Shown here: piece after piece, positions 1 through 10,712 of the stretch | How the letters are laid out: each line of letters opens with the position of its first letter | Numbering within the stretch: the first letter of the stretch is position 1 | Source: Macrolepiota albuminosa | Taxonomy: Eukaryota; Basidiomycota; Agaricomycetes; Agaricales; Agaricaceae | NCBI GenBank assembly: GCA_027475525.1 | Contig: JAMWFC010000077.1 | Location: forward strand, 248,001 to 312,000 | DNA: 64,000 bases | Direction of reading: 5' to 3' | Program-made: the position numbers and the translations under genes | The notes under the pieces: generated by a model | What the model was told of the DNA's origin: nothing | Database searches by the model: none | The model's input: the letters and a program-made list of their open reading frames with translations, nothing else

Positions 1-786
1 TAGCACAAAGCAATTGTCACAACAGGTTGCTCCCGGACCATGATTATAGCCCAGTAAGTCTGTTGGTCTGGCTCCTCCCCTTGTATTAAATGCCATTGCA
101 TGACTGGACTTGGCCTTAGCATTCAGGATATTCTGAGCATTCTCCATAAGGATGTGAATGTTGGTTGGACTGCAAGGTGCACTCTGAGAGCTCTTGCTGA
201 GAAAAGTCAACACAGGGTTTTGAAGGGATTCAAATAATGAATTTTTGAGACTATTTAGCAGCACAATGCAAGTAAACAGGTCTTGGTTGACTTTTCCAAT
301 ATCAAAGGCCCATTTGACAATATCAGCAATGCATCCGGCAGTAACAGGAAGTGGTTTGGCGGTGGAACAATACATGGATAGAGCCTCCTGGAGGAGGGCG
401 ATTTGCTTGATCAGCCCCTCCCTCTGTGCACATGCCTTGAAGTCTGCAAAACATGCAGCCACCCCCTTATCAATTACGAGATCTCAATGCTCAGTATCTT
501 CAAATGCAGACTTGATGAAGATAATGGCAAGTCTATTATTCAGCCTCCAATTGGTGTATGCATGGGGTTCTGTATCAATGCTTGGGTACAAAGTAATGTT
601 GCTGAATGCATGAGAGTAAAGCCCGTTGAGGATAAGAGCATCCTGAAGTTTCTCAGTCTATTGGAAAAAGTTCCCATCAGTATAAGTGTACTTGGGGCTG
701 TCTCATCTGTGGCGTATTACACACTCTGGGATAGAGGGGTTGGTTGCATTGGATGGTAGGACAGAAGGTAAGGATATAGGAGCCAT
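1..786 (-). mobile_element. Ty1/Copia gag relic (element continues left of window)
   Basis: Reading leftwards from an ATG at 786, a broken frame encodes a Gag-like protein of basidiomycete Copia elements. Recognisable pieces are TEKLQDALILNGLY near the start and REGLIKQIALLQEALSM in the middle. A cysteine pair (CCDNC) near the window edge could be the start of a zinc knuckle. Gag would bind element RNA and form the particle in the cytoplasm. The frame has early stops, including a TAG where the family normally has Trp, so it is dead. The protease, integrase and reverse transcriptase would lie beyond base 1. The family call rests on motif resemblance only. Confidence 0.6.
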
Positions 787-1482
787 GGCAAGATAGAATC
801 GCTAAGAAGAAACAGAGAACAAGAGACAAAGAGACAATGGACAAAAGGTTCAGGTATGCAATGTAGCACGTTAGATATATCCGGATAGGAGTACTTGATC
901 AAAGAGAGTTCCCAAGGTCTGGTGTCAATTGTCCATTCTCAAAGAATGGTTGACAATATGCCTATAACCTGTTAGAAATCAGACCTAGAGACAAGCATAA
1001 ATTAATCCCTCAGTCCGGTATAAGTAACTGCATTTAGATTGTACCTAGAAACAAGCATAAGTTAATCTATCAGGTACAATTAGCTTTTATGGTAGCTGTG
1101 TAAAGTGCATAGTTACTCACCCCTCAGTCCAGTATAAGTGACTGAGGGGCATTTCTAAGAGTGGTCGTATATAAGTGTATTCCATAGACAATGGAAGCAT
1201 TGTGATTAAATGGATAAAGACAAAATAATGCTGGCCACAACCTTATGTGACAAGTGGCAGAGTGGCTGGTGTGATATGTAGAATTGATGGAATTCCAACA
1301 GTGTAATGACTCCTTGTGAAGAGCATATGTGTGATATTGAAAAAAGACAGCCACTGAAGTTCAACAGCTAACTGTGCTATACACTGATAAGACCCCACAC
1401 AGGCTAAGTGCACCAATAGCAGGCCATGGCAGCATGGCACCAGCTCAGAATATCTTAGAGCGTTGATACGACGCTGTACCAG
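787..1482. other. Non-coding stretch upstream of the Copia gag relic
   Basis: No gene seen. Two imperfect direct repeats of about 50 bp (near 980-1020 and 1040-1080), each containing ACAAGCATAA, and two copies of CCTCAGTCC-type sequence occur here. By position this should include the 5' LTR and leader of the Copia relic, but I could not define LTR ends. Confidence 0.35.
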
Positions 1483-2490
1483 CAGTCAGGGACACAACAT
1501 GCACCAGAAGTCAAAATAAACATTTAATCATAAGGCTGAAAACTGTAAGCCTCCTGGTAGCAGTCTCAACAAATTATATCTCCAAAAACACCCCAATAAA
1601 TACACAGACAGTACAGAACAAAGGGCAGGGACCAGCTCAAGCTATCCACTCAACAATAGTCCAACCACTGTAATGGGGAGGGGAAGCATGGGAGCTGGCA
1701 GAAGTGACAAAATGGGATCAATTTGTGATGATCTAGATCAAGATCAGATCTGACAATGCCCGATTTGACATGACTGAAAGGGGAAAGGAAAAGAAGCATG
1801 GAGGGATGTCAAAAGAAGCATGGAATGCAGGGAAGCACTAAAAGGGGAAAGAAGGATCTATGAATGGGATCATGCTAAATGGAGCTGAAGCAAATGGGGA
1901 AGTGGCAATCAGAGACATCCGGAGGAATGGTGGAACAAGAAGTTGAATGGTGGAACTGGTGGCACCGAAACATGCCTCCCAAAAGGGAAATTGGACTATC
2001 AAATATGTTCTGGAGGCTGGGGAGTTGACAACAAAAGAGTCATGTGTAGATAGTGGTCTGTGCACCAGAAAAACAGTATAAATAGCCCAAGTTTAGTAGA
2101 GAATAGACAGGCAATTGATAGGCAAAGGCTCGGTGGTTCCCAGGGAGTGAATCACTTAGGCTAGAGTTTATTGAGCACCTCTTATTGGAAGGCAATTGAT
2201 AGGCAAAGGCTTGGTGGTTCCCAGGGAGTGAATCACTTAGGCTAGAGTTTATTGAACACCTCTCATTGGAAGTCTATTGATAGACAAAGGCTCGGTGGTT
2301 CCCAGGGAGTGAACTGCTTAGGCTGGAGTTTATTGAGAACCTTCTTCTGCCCATCAGGATATTTGATATTCTGTGAAGCACCCAATACATCAAGTTTTTA
2401 TCATCAAGCACCAGTGTGGATTAGAGGTCACTTTCTAAGACTTCAAGAAAGCCCCAGAACTATCAGTACTACTTGCAACCAAGTACTACA
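1483..2490 (+). repeat. LTR-like interspersed repeat, copy 1
   Basis: This is the longer of two related copies; the other is at 55,092-55,883. Both start with AGTCAGGGACACAACATG and end with CAACCAAGTACTACA. Both carry a clear TATA box (TATAAATAG, 2077-2085 here) about 400 bp before the end. A promoter-bearing, non-coding unit of this size without a body fits a solo LTR, though a non-autonomous DNA element is not excluded. This copy is expanded by an 81-bp tandem repeat. Confidence 0.6.
2110..2352. repeat. 81-bp tandem repeat, three units
   Basis: Three consecutive units start at 2110, 2191 and about 2272. Each contains a GATAGGCAAAGGC-like start and GGTTCCCAGGGAGTGAA. The units differ at several bases, so this is a real, aged tandem duplication. 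The sister copy near 55,675 has a single unit. Confidence 0.8.
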
Positions 2491-3532
2491 GCGTGCAATC
2501 TGACCTTGGCACACACAATTTATCTATTTTAGGCCATATCTGACAGTCATGCATGGCAAAGGATGGGCCTGATCAGTGATAGCACTGGTGGCAGCTATAA
2601 TGACAAGTGACAAATGACATTAATTTATTAGCAAATGATATGGCTAGCTAGCAGCAGTACTTACAAACTAGAATGATAGAGTTTTCTCCATGACTGACAG
2701 CTTGGCATTTCACCTTGGCACCTGACATTGCTTGGTACCTCTCATTAACTTGGGCAAACAGCAATCTTGTGGACTTCTTGGTATATAGTTAAATCCATAG
2801 CATCTACTTATATTCTTTCAAGTTTACTGCTCTTTGGCAATGCTTAGCTACTTAATGATAGTGAACTCATTTTTACTATAAAAGTTACTATTTGTCAGTA
2901 GTATCACAACAGAGTTTCATTCCCCCCAGTCTGCTCAGTTCACCTTGCAGTTCAGATTTCTTTTAAGCTGACTTAACTCAAGTAGCATCTAGTCTGCTTG
3001 CTGCAGTTATTTTGACATACAGAACTTATGTGCCTTGCACCTTTAGCAGGCATTTTGCAGCTTAAATGTCACTAAGCTCCTAGTTTTCTTGCCATACTCT
3101 TTGCTACACCCCACTTATATTCACTTCCTCTTCTTTTCTAGACACACTTAGTCATTATTACTAATTGATCCTGTTTCTTACAATTTAACTTGTTACCTGA
3201 CATATTCTCTGAGATCTGCCTGGGACTCCCTCATATACTTAATGTGCCCAACATATATTTCCAGATTAATAGCTATAAACCATGTCTGCTACTGACTTTT
3301 GAGCATTATCTATGCCAAATTCCATTATTTTTGATGGTATAACATAGCAAGATTATGATTATAATTAATGGTAAATTACAGATTCAAATAAATTAATACT
3401 TTGAGTTACACTGATATATCTATGACCAACCAAGCTAATTAAAGGTAATGTTTGACATTATCAAGGTTTGGATAGTAATTGAATTCAGGCTTGCATGCCT
3501 GAGAGAGATTGCATCATGCTTTCTATAGAAAT
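2491..3532. other. AT-rich intergenic stretch, no gene seen
   Basis: The sequence is AT-rich and CpG-poor with many stops in all frames. No recognisable protein or RNA gene. Probably decayed transposon DNA. Confidence 0.5.
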
Positions 3533-4139
3533 TGTCAGGGGACTCCTCATTTCTTCCTTCTTTCACTCCTTATCTCTTCACTCTCCTTTCATTCCTGTGG
3601 CTCAGTCACATAGCTGGCAGAAAGAGATCCAAAGTGTATTAGAGTATGTACTGACAATATCATAATAACTACTCACCTGGCAGAGGGAGATCCAAAGAGA
3701 ACAAGTCTAGAGATTCCCTATGCCAGGTTAGATGCTTTTGGGGCCTCTGAAGCATGAGAAACAACTGTACAGTACAACAAAACCTTAAAAACTCAAAAAT
3801 TGCCTACACAAACAATGGGGCCTCTGAAGCATGAGAAACAACTGTACAGTACAACAAAACCTTAAAAACTCAAAAATTGCCTACACAAACAATTGCACAA
3901 ATAAAAAGCAAACTCTGGCTTATGTAAGTGGTCTGGAAGTGGTGCTGAGGAGCCCACACTTGTCTGAATGGTAGCTAAAGAACCAGAGCACCTCAAGGGC
4001 TAAGAATAGTACTAACAGATAGTGTTGAAAGAATAGGAATAGTAAAATGAAATAATGTCAGAAGAAATAAGAGAATGAATGAAAGGAGAGCAGAAGAAAT
4101 AAGGAGTAAAGGAAGGAAGAAATGAGGAGTCCCCTGACA
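3533..4139. repeat. Rearranged LTR of the element C family with inverted ends
   Basis: From about 3590 to 4139 this matches the LTR at 60,708-61,268 in the same orientation, including the end ATGAGGAGTCCCCTGACA. The first ~60 bp are instead the opposite LTR end in reverse orientation, TGTCAGGGGACTCCTCAT. The unit therefore has ~60-bp terminal inverted repeats although it derives from an LTR. No target duplication was found. It also contains one of the exact 77-bp duplications. Confidence 0.75.
3740..3893. repeat. Exact 77-bp tandem duplication (1 of 6)
   Basis: Two identical units, 3740-3816 and 3817-3893, each beginning GGGGCCTCTGAAGCATGAG. The related LTR near 60,937 has the segment once. 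Probably an assembly artefact. Confidence 0.85.
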
Positions 4140-4150
4140 AGATTCAGGAG

Positions 4151-4334
4151 TGTAACCTGAGTTACGAGTTAGAACTATCTTGTGTGTATCACACAAGTGC
4201 TAAATCAGACCGCAGTATCGGATTTGACTAGTACTTAGAGTGAAAACAAGATGTTGTCTTATGTAATACTCTACTGGGTAATGATAGCGTCGTTGACGCT
4301 AGTACTACGTGTGACTCCGTTACATACCCCCCAA
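4151..4334 (-). repeat. 3' LTR of element A with adjacent polypurine tract
   Basis: LTR 4151-4324. Just inside it (4325-4334) the minus strand reads as a purine run with six G residues, the expected polypurine tract that primes plus-strand DNA synthesis. This fixes the left LTR as the 3' one. Confidence 0.85.
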
Positions 4335-4754
4335 TGAGACCGAATACTCGGTCTTAGGAAGGAAGTTGGAGCGAGAGGTAGGGTGCACAATAATGCAAAT
4401 ACCCAATGACTAACACGTGTATTGCATGGTGCCAAACATTAGCATTCATTCGCAACGTAGATGGGTCATCTAGACACACTGGGGTCAGTCCTTATCAGAC
4501 AAGTGCGCGTGTTGCGCCAGCAGTGGAGGCAGTATGAATATATATCAAAATAATAAAAAAAAACAAAAATTGATTGACCCCTCCTCTGGGTCCGCTGTAT
4601 CTACACGCAACTCTGAAGTGCATATCAGCTGAGATGTTTCGAGTGAATTACTTGGAGGTACCTACACAACAAAATATGGGTCTAGGACCCGTCCGGTGAT
4701 GCTCCCGCACCCACTCCTGTATCTGTCACCATTGACTTCTCCTCCAGTGCGACG

Positions 4755-7232
4755 TTAATTGCGGAAGGGGGAGGCGCTGATTCTGTCCTCAGTGGGGTGA
4801 TAGGCCCCTCGACTACAGGTGTGTCTACCACCCATAGACTCAGTTAGTGCAACGTTAATCGCTAAAGCGTTGGTGGTGAGCGTACCATGCTCTGCTGTGC
4901 GTGACAGGAGATTGACCCAGCCTAGGTCCATGTCAGCTGTAGGCAGGTCATGTGCTGCCATGCATTTTAGGAGGTGGACCTGGTTCGGGTCCATGCCAAT
5001 GAGATAGTAGAGGCCATTGGCCTCGGGGTTTTTGGGAAGACGACTTTCCTTGTCGTGCTTGAACATAAGACGATAATGATCGTCTTCAGTCATCTCCCGC
5101 CAGCCATCCCATTGTGGGATTGCGGGAGGGGTGCCATATTTATTCAAGCGCTCCATGCGCTTATTGTCGATGTTGCAGAAGATGTCCATAGACATCGTGG
5201 GGGCATGGAATTCGTACTGCACAAGCTGATCCAGGTTGAACAGAGTGGAAGGGTCTTGAGCACGCATTACGCACAGCATGGTCGAGCTGTCTTCTTTTGT
5301 GCGCAGGAAGCGCCCTGGAATGTGTCGGCGCTCGACGAGCGCAAGGTCATCTGTCCCCTGGGCTGGGTTGACGAGGTCTTGATAGCGTGGGTCCTTCATC
5401 AGGAGCATCATTGTTTGGTCATGTAATGACTCATTGGTTTGCTGGGCGAACATCTGAAGCTCCGTGATGAGGAGGTAGGCGGTAACCCAGTTGCGACGGG
5501 GAGCATACTCGTTCGAATAATATTTGTAGAGCTGATCCAGCTCTAATGGCGTGCAAGGAAGGCCACAAGGGGAATACTTGTAAACAACGCTGGCAGGAAT
5601 GCCAGCACGGTGCCCAGACAAAAACTCATATGCCGCTGCCCGGTTGGCCTCGGCTCCCAACAGCACGGTATTCAAATGATACGAATAATAAGTGCAGTGG
5701 CTGAGTGCTCCTTTGAAGCACAAGTTTGTTCGCTCAATATCGAGCGGTCCCCACACCTTCACCCCCAATCCATTAGGAATTCTCCCTGAGAACTCATCCT
5801 CAGACCTCTGTTTGAGGGCCCGCAGCTCCTTGGCGCAAATTGCCTTCTTCTTTGCAATGCGCTTATTGCGCGATACTCGCTGGAATTGGTCTGCTGCCAA
5901 TTCCCCTTCCTCTGCCTCCTCCTCATGCTCTGAGCTCGACTCTCCATAGTTGCTCTCATTGGATAAGGAGGCCATGGGTGCTTTGCCTTTTTCAGGCATG
6001 GAACGATTCTTTGAGGTCACCACCAGACCATCATATTGCTTGGGAGAATGAGGGTCGGTGGTCAAGACAACCACGGGAAAGTGTGCCTGCGGTGCCGGCA
6101 CGGTAACGGGCAACAGAAACAACATCAAGACCTTCCCAGCCTGTGCGGGAATGCCAGCTGGGAACTCTATCACCTCCAGCTTGGAGGCATCAAGAGGAGG
6201 CTTACAGCCTTGACGTTGGCGTACCGACCCTGACTTGACTGGGGCGGAAGATCCAAACGGTGGCTGAGCCACCAGAGGGGCAGGCGCATTTTGCACCAGA
6301 GTTCTCCCTCCAGGCTCAGCTTGAGGAATAACGGTAGTGGGCGCTCTTGGCGCCACAGCAACGGGTTTGGACCCCCTAGGTGGGGCCCAGGATGATGCGG
6401 TTTCCCGCTGATCCAGGGACAGGCCTGCCAAGGGTTCACTGACTGCAGCCAGCAACTCTGAGGAAGCCTGAGGGCCCGACTCAAGTAATTGTGATGACAA
6501 AGCCACGGGCTGAGCTGGCTGCTCATGGCACGCGAATTGCGCATCCGACAGCATCCTTGCCCATGGAGGGTCAACCAGTCGACTGGGCTGATATTTAGCC
6601 CTCTTGACCTCGGCGGTCGGTTCCTCAACCGTGGCGATTTTGCGCTTAGACGCGTGTTTGATCTGTTCCAGCACTGCGATGCGCTGCCTCTTCATCAGCT
6701 CAATCTGGTCAAGCAATCCCTCCATCACCATCACGGCCAGACTGTCCTGCAGGAATGACGCAGTTGCAGGGACTGGCTGTCCTGCTGCTTTCAGTCTGCC
6801 CAACAGCACGTCTGACACTGCTAACCCCTGCGCTTGTGGCGCAGGCTCCCCATACAACTCTGCCATGGGCTGATGCGCCCATGGTACTGACGGTGGCCCC
6901 GTCACCACACCCGCATACGTCGGATTCAACGCAGCTGAGCGTGACAACGGTTCCTGGTAGTAGCACTCGTGGCACGTGCTGTCCTCCGGGTGCCCATAGT
7001 GCCCTTTGTCATTGACCTCCATCTCTTGCGAGTGGAGGGGCATCTGGTATGGAAGCGGCTTGTCATGGCCTAGATAGGCCACACCCGCTGACTGAAGCTG
7101 GCTTGCCGCCGGATATGGCAGCTGCCTCTGGTACTGGGTAGGATAATTTCTCGTTTGTATATTCGGGGGTCTCCTCCCTCCACTAGAGCCTTGCCGGCTC
7201 TTATTACTCTCTTGCAGCCCCCAATAGGCCAT
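4755..7232 (-). CDS. Intact 825-aa extra ORF of element A, unknown function
   Basis: An uninterrupted reading frame from ATG at 7232, lying between integrase and the 3' LTR, where retroviruses carry env. I do not recognise the protein. Visible features: a Gln/Pro/Tyr-rich N-terminus (1-70); a CxxC pair near 87-90 (CHEC); a probable helix or coiled coil around 161-200; a Pro/Ala-rich linker to about 390; an acidic run (431-449, SSSEHEEEAEEGELAA) followed by a basic stretch (452-476); then a better-structured C-terminal ~350 residues rich in Tyr, Leu and His. There is no signal peptide and only one weak hydrophobic stretch (~366-392), so an envelope glycoprotein is unlikely. It is open for 825 codons while the neighbouring pol is full of stops, which suggests longer selection or a different history. 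Confidence 0.75.
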   Translation of the reverse strand: MAYWGLQESNKSRQGSSGGRRPPNIQTRNYPTQYQRQLPYPAASQLQSAGVAYLGHDKPLPYQMPLHSQEMEVNDKGHYGHPEDSTCHECYYQEPLSRSAALNPTYAGVVTGPPSVPWAHQPMAELYGEPAPQAQGLAVSDVLLGRLKAAGQPVPATASFLQDSLAVMVMEGLLDQIELMKRQRIAVLEQIKHASKRKIATVEEPTAEVKRAKYQPSRLVDPPWARMLSDAQFACHEQPAQPVALSSQLLESGPQASSELLAAVSEPLAGLSLDQRETASSWAPPRGSKPVAVAPRAPTTVIPQAEPGGRTLVQNAPAPLVAQPPFGSSAPVKSGSVRQRQGCKPPLDASKLEVIEFPAGIPAQAGKVLMLFLLPVTVPAPQAHFPVVVLTTDPHSPKQYDGLVVTSKNRSMPEKGKAPMASLSNESNYGESSSEHEEEAEEGELAADQFQRVSRNKRIAKKKAICAKELRALKQRSEDEFSGRIPNGLGVKVWGPLDIERTNLCFKGALSHCTYYSYHLNTVLLGAEANRAAAYEFLSGHRAGIPASVVYKYSPCGLPCTPLELDQLYKYYSNEYAPRRNWVTAYLLITELQMFAQQTNESLHDQTMMLLMKDPRYQDLVNPAQGTDDLALVERRHIPGRFLRTKEDSSTMLCVMRAQDPSTLFNLDQLVQYEFHAPTMSMDIFCNIDNKRMERLNKYGTPPAIPQWDGWREMTEDDHYRLMFKHDKESRLPKNPEANGLYYLIGMDPNQVHLLKCMAAHDLPTADMDLGWVNLLSRTAEHGTLTTNALAINVALTESMGGRHTCSRGAYHPTEDRISASPFRN

Positions 7233-7265
7233 TACAATGCGACACGTATGCTACGTGTATTGGGA

Positions 7266-7284
7266 CTGAGGAGAGAAAAAAAAA
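7266..7284 (-). promoter_or_regulatory. Possible 3' splice acceptor upstream of the extra ORF
   Basis: On the minus strand a pyrimidine tract of about 16 bases (a run of nine T, then CTCTC) is followed directly by CTCAG, 34 bases before the ATG of the 825-aa ORF. This is a textbook acceptor shape. It suggests, but does not prove, that the extra ORF is expressed from a spliced subgenomic RNA. Confidence 0.45.
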
Positions 7285-7457
7285 CAATCTCCCAACTCCG
7301 CTAGTGGTGGAAACAACCACAAATACATGCCACCCGGCCTCTCACCGGCAATCATAGTCACGTAAACAGTCACAATCAGCAGCCACAATTAGTAGCCACC
7401 CAGTTAGTCACCGGCTATCAAAGTGGACTTTGTCCACATTCCAACACCACACGCGTG

Positions 7458-9546
7458 TTATGTGCATTTTGCTAGCTGTTGAGGGCGTTTCACGCCCTGC
7501 AACTCTAGGTATCTGTCCATCGCTGCAAGGTCTTTGCAGTTCACTAGCGGTTCCCAGGTAGTATCACCTAAGCTCCACCTTACTTCGAATTCAAGGTTTT
7601 CCTTCGTCCACCAATAACCTATGAGGTCATCTACAAACCACTCCTGGTCATTGCCAGTTCCAAAGTCATATGGCTCTGGAGTTGCACGATTAGGAAAGAG
7701 CGCATCACTACTAGCCATATACGGTTGCAACAGCGACACGTGAAACTTGGAAACTATCCTGCGCACTTGCAGCGCATGGAGTAGTTCCAACACGTAGTTA
7801 GATGTGCTTGGCTCTGCCTTAAGGACCCTATATGGTCCAATCCACTTCGGACACAACTTACTCGCCCTGCCTTTTGGCAGGTTCAAGTTCTTTGTTGAAA
7901 GGTACACTAGGCTCCCTTTTTCGATGTCCGGCTCATCACTTCTGCGATTATTTGCATGTTTGGTCTGCCATACACATGATTCTATAATCGCATCATGGGC
8001 ATCTGCCAAGTTCCCTAGCACGTTGCGTGCAAACTGCCTTACCCCCACATGAATGACTTTGTCTGTACAAAGTTCACGAATCATGAATGGCATGTAGCCA
8101 TTGTTGAGTTCAAAGGGTGAGTACCCTGTAGTTTCTGATATGCTCACGTTTATCGCAAATTCCACGAGGGGACATCTATCCACCCAGTCCTTCTGATCAG
8201 GACGTACAAACGCTTGCAGTATTTGCACGATATTTCAATTTGTGCGTTCAGTTTGACCATCTGTTTGCAGATGAAACGATGTCGACATGAGCAACTTTGC
8301 TCCTAGCAGTTTGTGCAACTCCTTCCACCATTTGGAAGTGAACTTAGCATCTCAATCGCTTACGATCAAACTTGGCAGTCCATGGAGGCATACTATCTCC
8401 TTGAGATAGATCCACGACAAGTCCGACAAATCGTTGGATATCATTATATGTGTGTGGGGTACGCCACTCTCAGATTTGATCGAGCTTATCTGTATCCAGG
8501 TGAATGCCCTTCTCATCAATAACGTGACTGAGACAATCTATACTTGTTGCGTACAACTCGCACTTCTTCCATTTGAGATAGAGACTGGCCTTCTGTAGCC
8601 GTTCAAATATGACTCGTAGGTGCTGCTCATGCTCCTCAATGGTGTCAGAAAATATGAATATATCGTCTAAATAGACGTGCATAAACTTCCTGATTACATC
8701 TCAGAAGATTGAGGTCATTAACCTCTGAAATGTCGCCGGTGCATTACAATCACCAATCTGCATGATGTTACTCACAAACATCCCCATCAGGGATGAGAAC
8801 AGCATTTTTGGTATATCCTCTTCACATATGCAAACCTGTTTGTACACGTCTGTGAAGTCGATTTTTGACCTATACTTTGCTGTCGCGACATCTTCTCGTA
8901 TTACTTCCTGATCTGGAAGAGGTGTCACATCCTTGACTGTATTATCATTGCGCTGTCGTGCATCCAAGGCAGTCCTTAACGTTCCATCCTTCTTGGGAAT
9001 ACAAAGTAATGGTGCAGCTTGCACCGCTGGTTGTGGTTCCCACCACTTTGCATTTATGTATCTATTCGTCTTGTAGTGCTTGCGGGCAGCAAGGCAAATG
9101 ATATTTGTACTGCTTGGTATTGTCAATGAGGTTAATCTCATGATTAACCTCCCGCCACGGAGGAAGCTCTTCCTTCATTCCATTGACAATATCAGCAAAC
9201 TCCAGTTGCCATTGCTGGCGCAATCGAGGAATATCCTCCTCTGTAAGGCTCACAGCCTTACCTTTCCCTTTGCAAACTCCAGTTGCCATTGCTGGCGCAA
9301 TCGAGGAATATCCTCCTCTGTAAGGCTCACAGCCTTACCTTTCCCTTTTGCTACGTGTGCTATACGCGGTTGAACCTTTGGTTCAAATCGCTCCTGTAAG
9401 GCACGTACGTGCTCCTCTGTGAGATCTCCCAGATTCAACCTTACAACCGGTTGTTTCCTTGTTGTACTCGCCGACGACTGCACGTTTCTCGCTTTCAGCA
9501 AGAGTCCGTCAAATACGATATCCGATGTTTCAGAAATCTTGTCCTC
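7458..9546 (-). pseudogene. Element A pol: broken reverse transcriptase and integrase
   Basis: Pieces in minus-strand order: a reverse transcriptase with CIPKKDGTLRTALDARQRND and the catalytic MHVYLDDIFIFSDT (near 8682); the RT thumb (EWRTPHTYNDIQRFVGLV); then, with RNase H and the integrase zinc domain missing, the integrase core ([21 protein letters not shown]) and C-terminus with a chromodomain-like end (EVRWSLGDTTWEPL). Stops lie where family members have Arg (before DVIRKF, after VSD, after ERTN); these are TGA codons that one C-to-T change makes from CGA. A 77-bp duplication at 9195-9348 also shifts the frame. The deletion of RNase H makes self-mobilisation impossible. Confidence 0.85.
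9195..9348. repeat. Exact 77-bp tandem duplication (2 of 6)
   Basis: Identical units 9195-9271 and 9272-9348, starting GCAAACTCCAGTTGCC, inside element A pol. It repeats the peptide around EEDIPRLRQQWQLEFA and shifts the frame. Confidence 0.85.
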
Positions 9547-10712
9547 TCGTGCGTGACGGTGATGACGCCAACTGTGGTTGGGTGGGCTGGACATATACGC
9601 AGTACAACGCCGTCTCCAGCGCTTGGCGTGCGTAGTTGTGAGGAGTCCTGACAAGGTCCCGGTGTGCTCAAGTAGAGGTGGTAAAACGGTGCGCTAGATT
9701 ATAGCGCTTTGGGGGCTACCTGGCAGACGGTAAGCATCATAGTTTAGACAAAGATATTGAAGAAAAGACGAGTAGCGCAGCGTATTGTGCCCGTAGGTGG
9801 CACCGTAAACGATGAAGACGAGATAGACAAGGCTAGCGCCTGACTCAGTGACAAAACCAAAGGAAGCTAGTGCGATTTGAATGCTAAGTGTAACTGTCTG
9901 TGTGCAAGGGGTTACGATTCGTTGTTATATACATGTAAAGTAGCTATTTTATATACTATGCACTACCGTGTTTGCCAAGATACAAGTCAATCTGCGGCGC
10001 TACCTCCTAGCGCCTCTCCTTGTGGTTTCCTCTAATGGCGACCTGTCAATGGCAATCTTTTGCACATGAATGACGGCGACCAACGGCGTTCTGACCCATG
10101 GCGACCAACGGCGACTCTATATTTGGCTTAGAATTGCATGAGTCTGCTCACTTTTATTATAACTCCAAATGGCCAGGCGTTTTGGTGTATGGTTGGAAAA
10201 TCCTCAACAGACGCCATGAGCGCTAATGTCAGCGCTACACATTGTACTAGTTCCTGACAGGTCCAGATGTCAGATTTAAGTATATCCAGTGCCACCGTCA
10301 TTGATCCTTTTAGACTTCTGATTGAAGTGCCTCGTCAAATGGCAGCGCCTGCTGCTGGCTCCTTCTGGAAGTGATCGGGGTTTAGTTAGAGTCCTCTCCC
10401 GCCGTCGTGTTAGCGCTATACATTATGAGCCTCCTTCATCCTTGGGATAGGTGAATGGAGTGTGCTGAAGGCTTGGTAGCTAGTGGTTAGGATAAATGTT
10501 TATGAGCCTCCTTCATCCTTGGGATAGGTGAATGGAGTGTGCTGAAGGCTTGGTAGCTAGTGGTTAGGATAAATGTCTAAATTCTGTAGTCGGTTGCCAG
10601 AGCTAGGGCTGCTCTATATTCCCAACTGGTCACTAGAGTCCTCAGTACGTCAAGTGTTGGTTGGCCTATAATGTCCCTTGATGCGCTCAGTCCGAGTAGA
10701 AGCCTATCAACA
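9547..10712. mobile_element. ~1.17-kb element inserted in element A pol
   Basis: This non-coding block separates the protease-linker part of pol from the reverse transcriptase part. The same block occurs alone at 15,650-16,645, so it is a discrete mobile unit. The outer ends in the second copy are TGTTGATA and TATCAACA, an 8-bp inverted repeat with TG...CA, which fits a solo LTR. No clean target duplication is visible, so the ends are approximate. It holds one 77-bp duplication (10,423-10,576). Confidence 0.65.
10423..10576. repeat. Exact 77-bp tandem duplication (3 of 6)
   Basis: Identical units 10423-10499 and 10500-10576, starting TTATGAGCCTCCTTCATCC, inside the nested element. Confidence 0.85.

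Noticed and set aside
4755..7232. Extra ORF of element A as a retroviral-type envelope gene
   Set aside because: The position fits, but there is no signal peptide and no convincing transmembrane segment, so I leave the function open.
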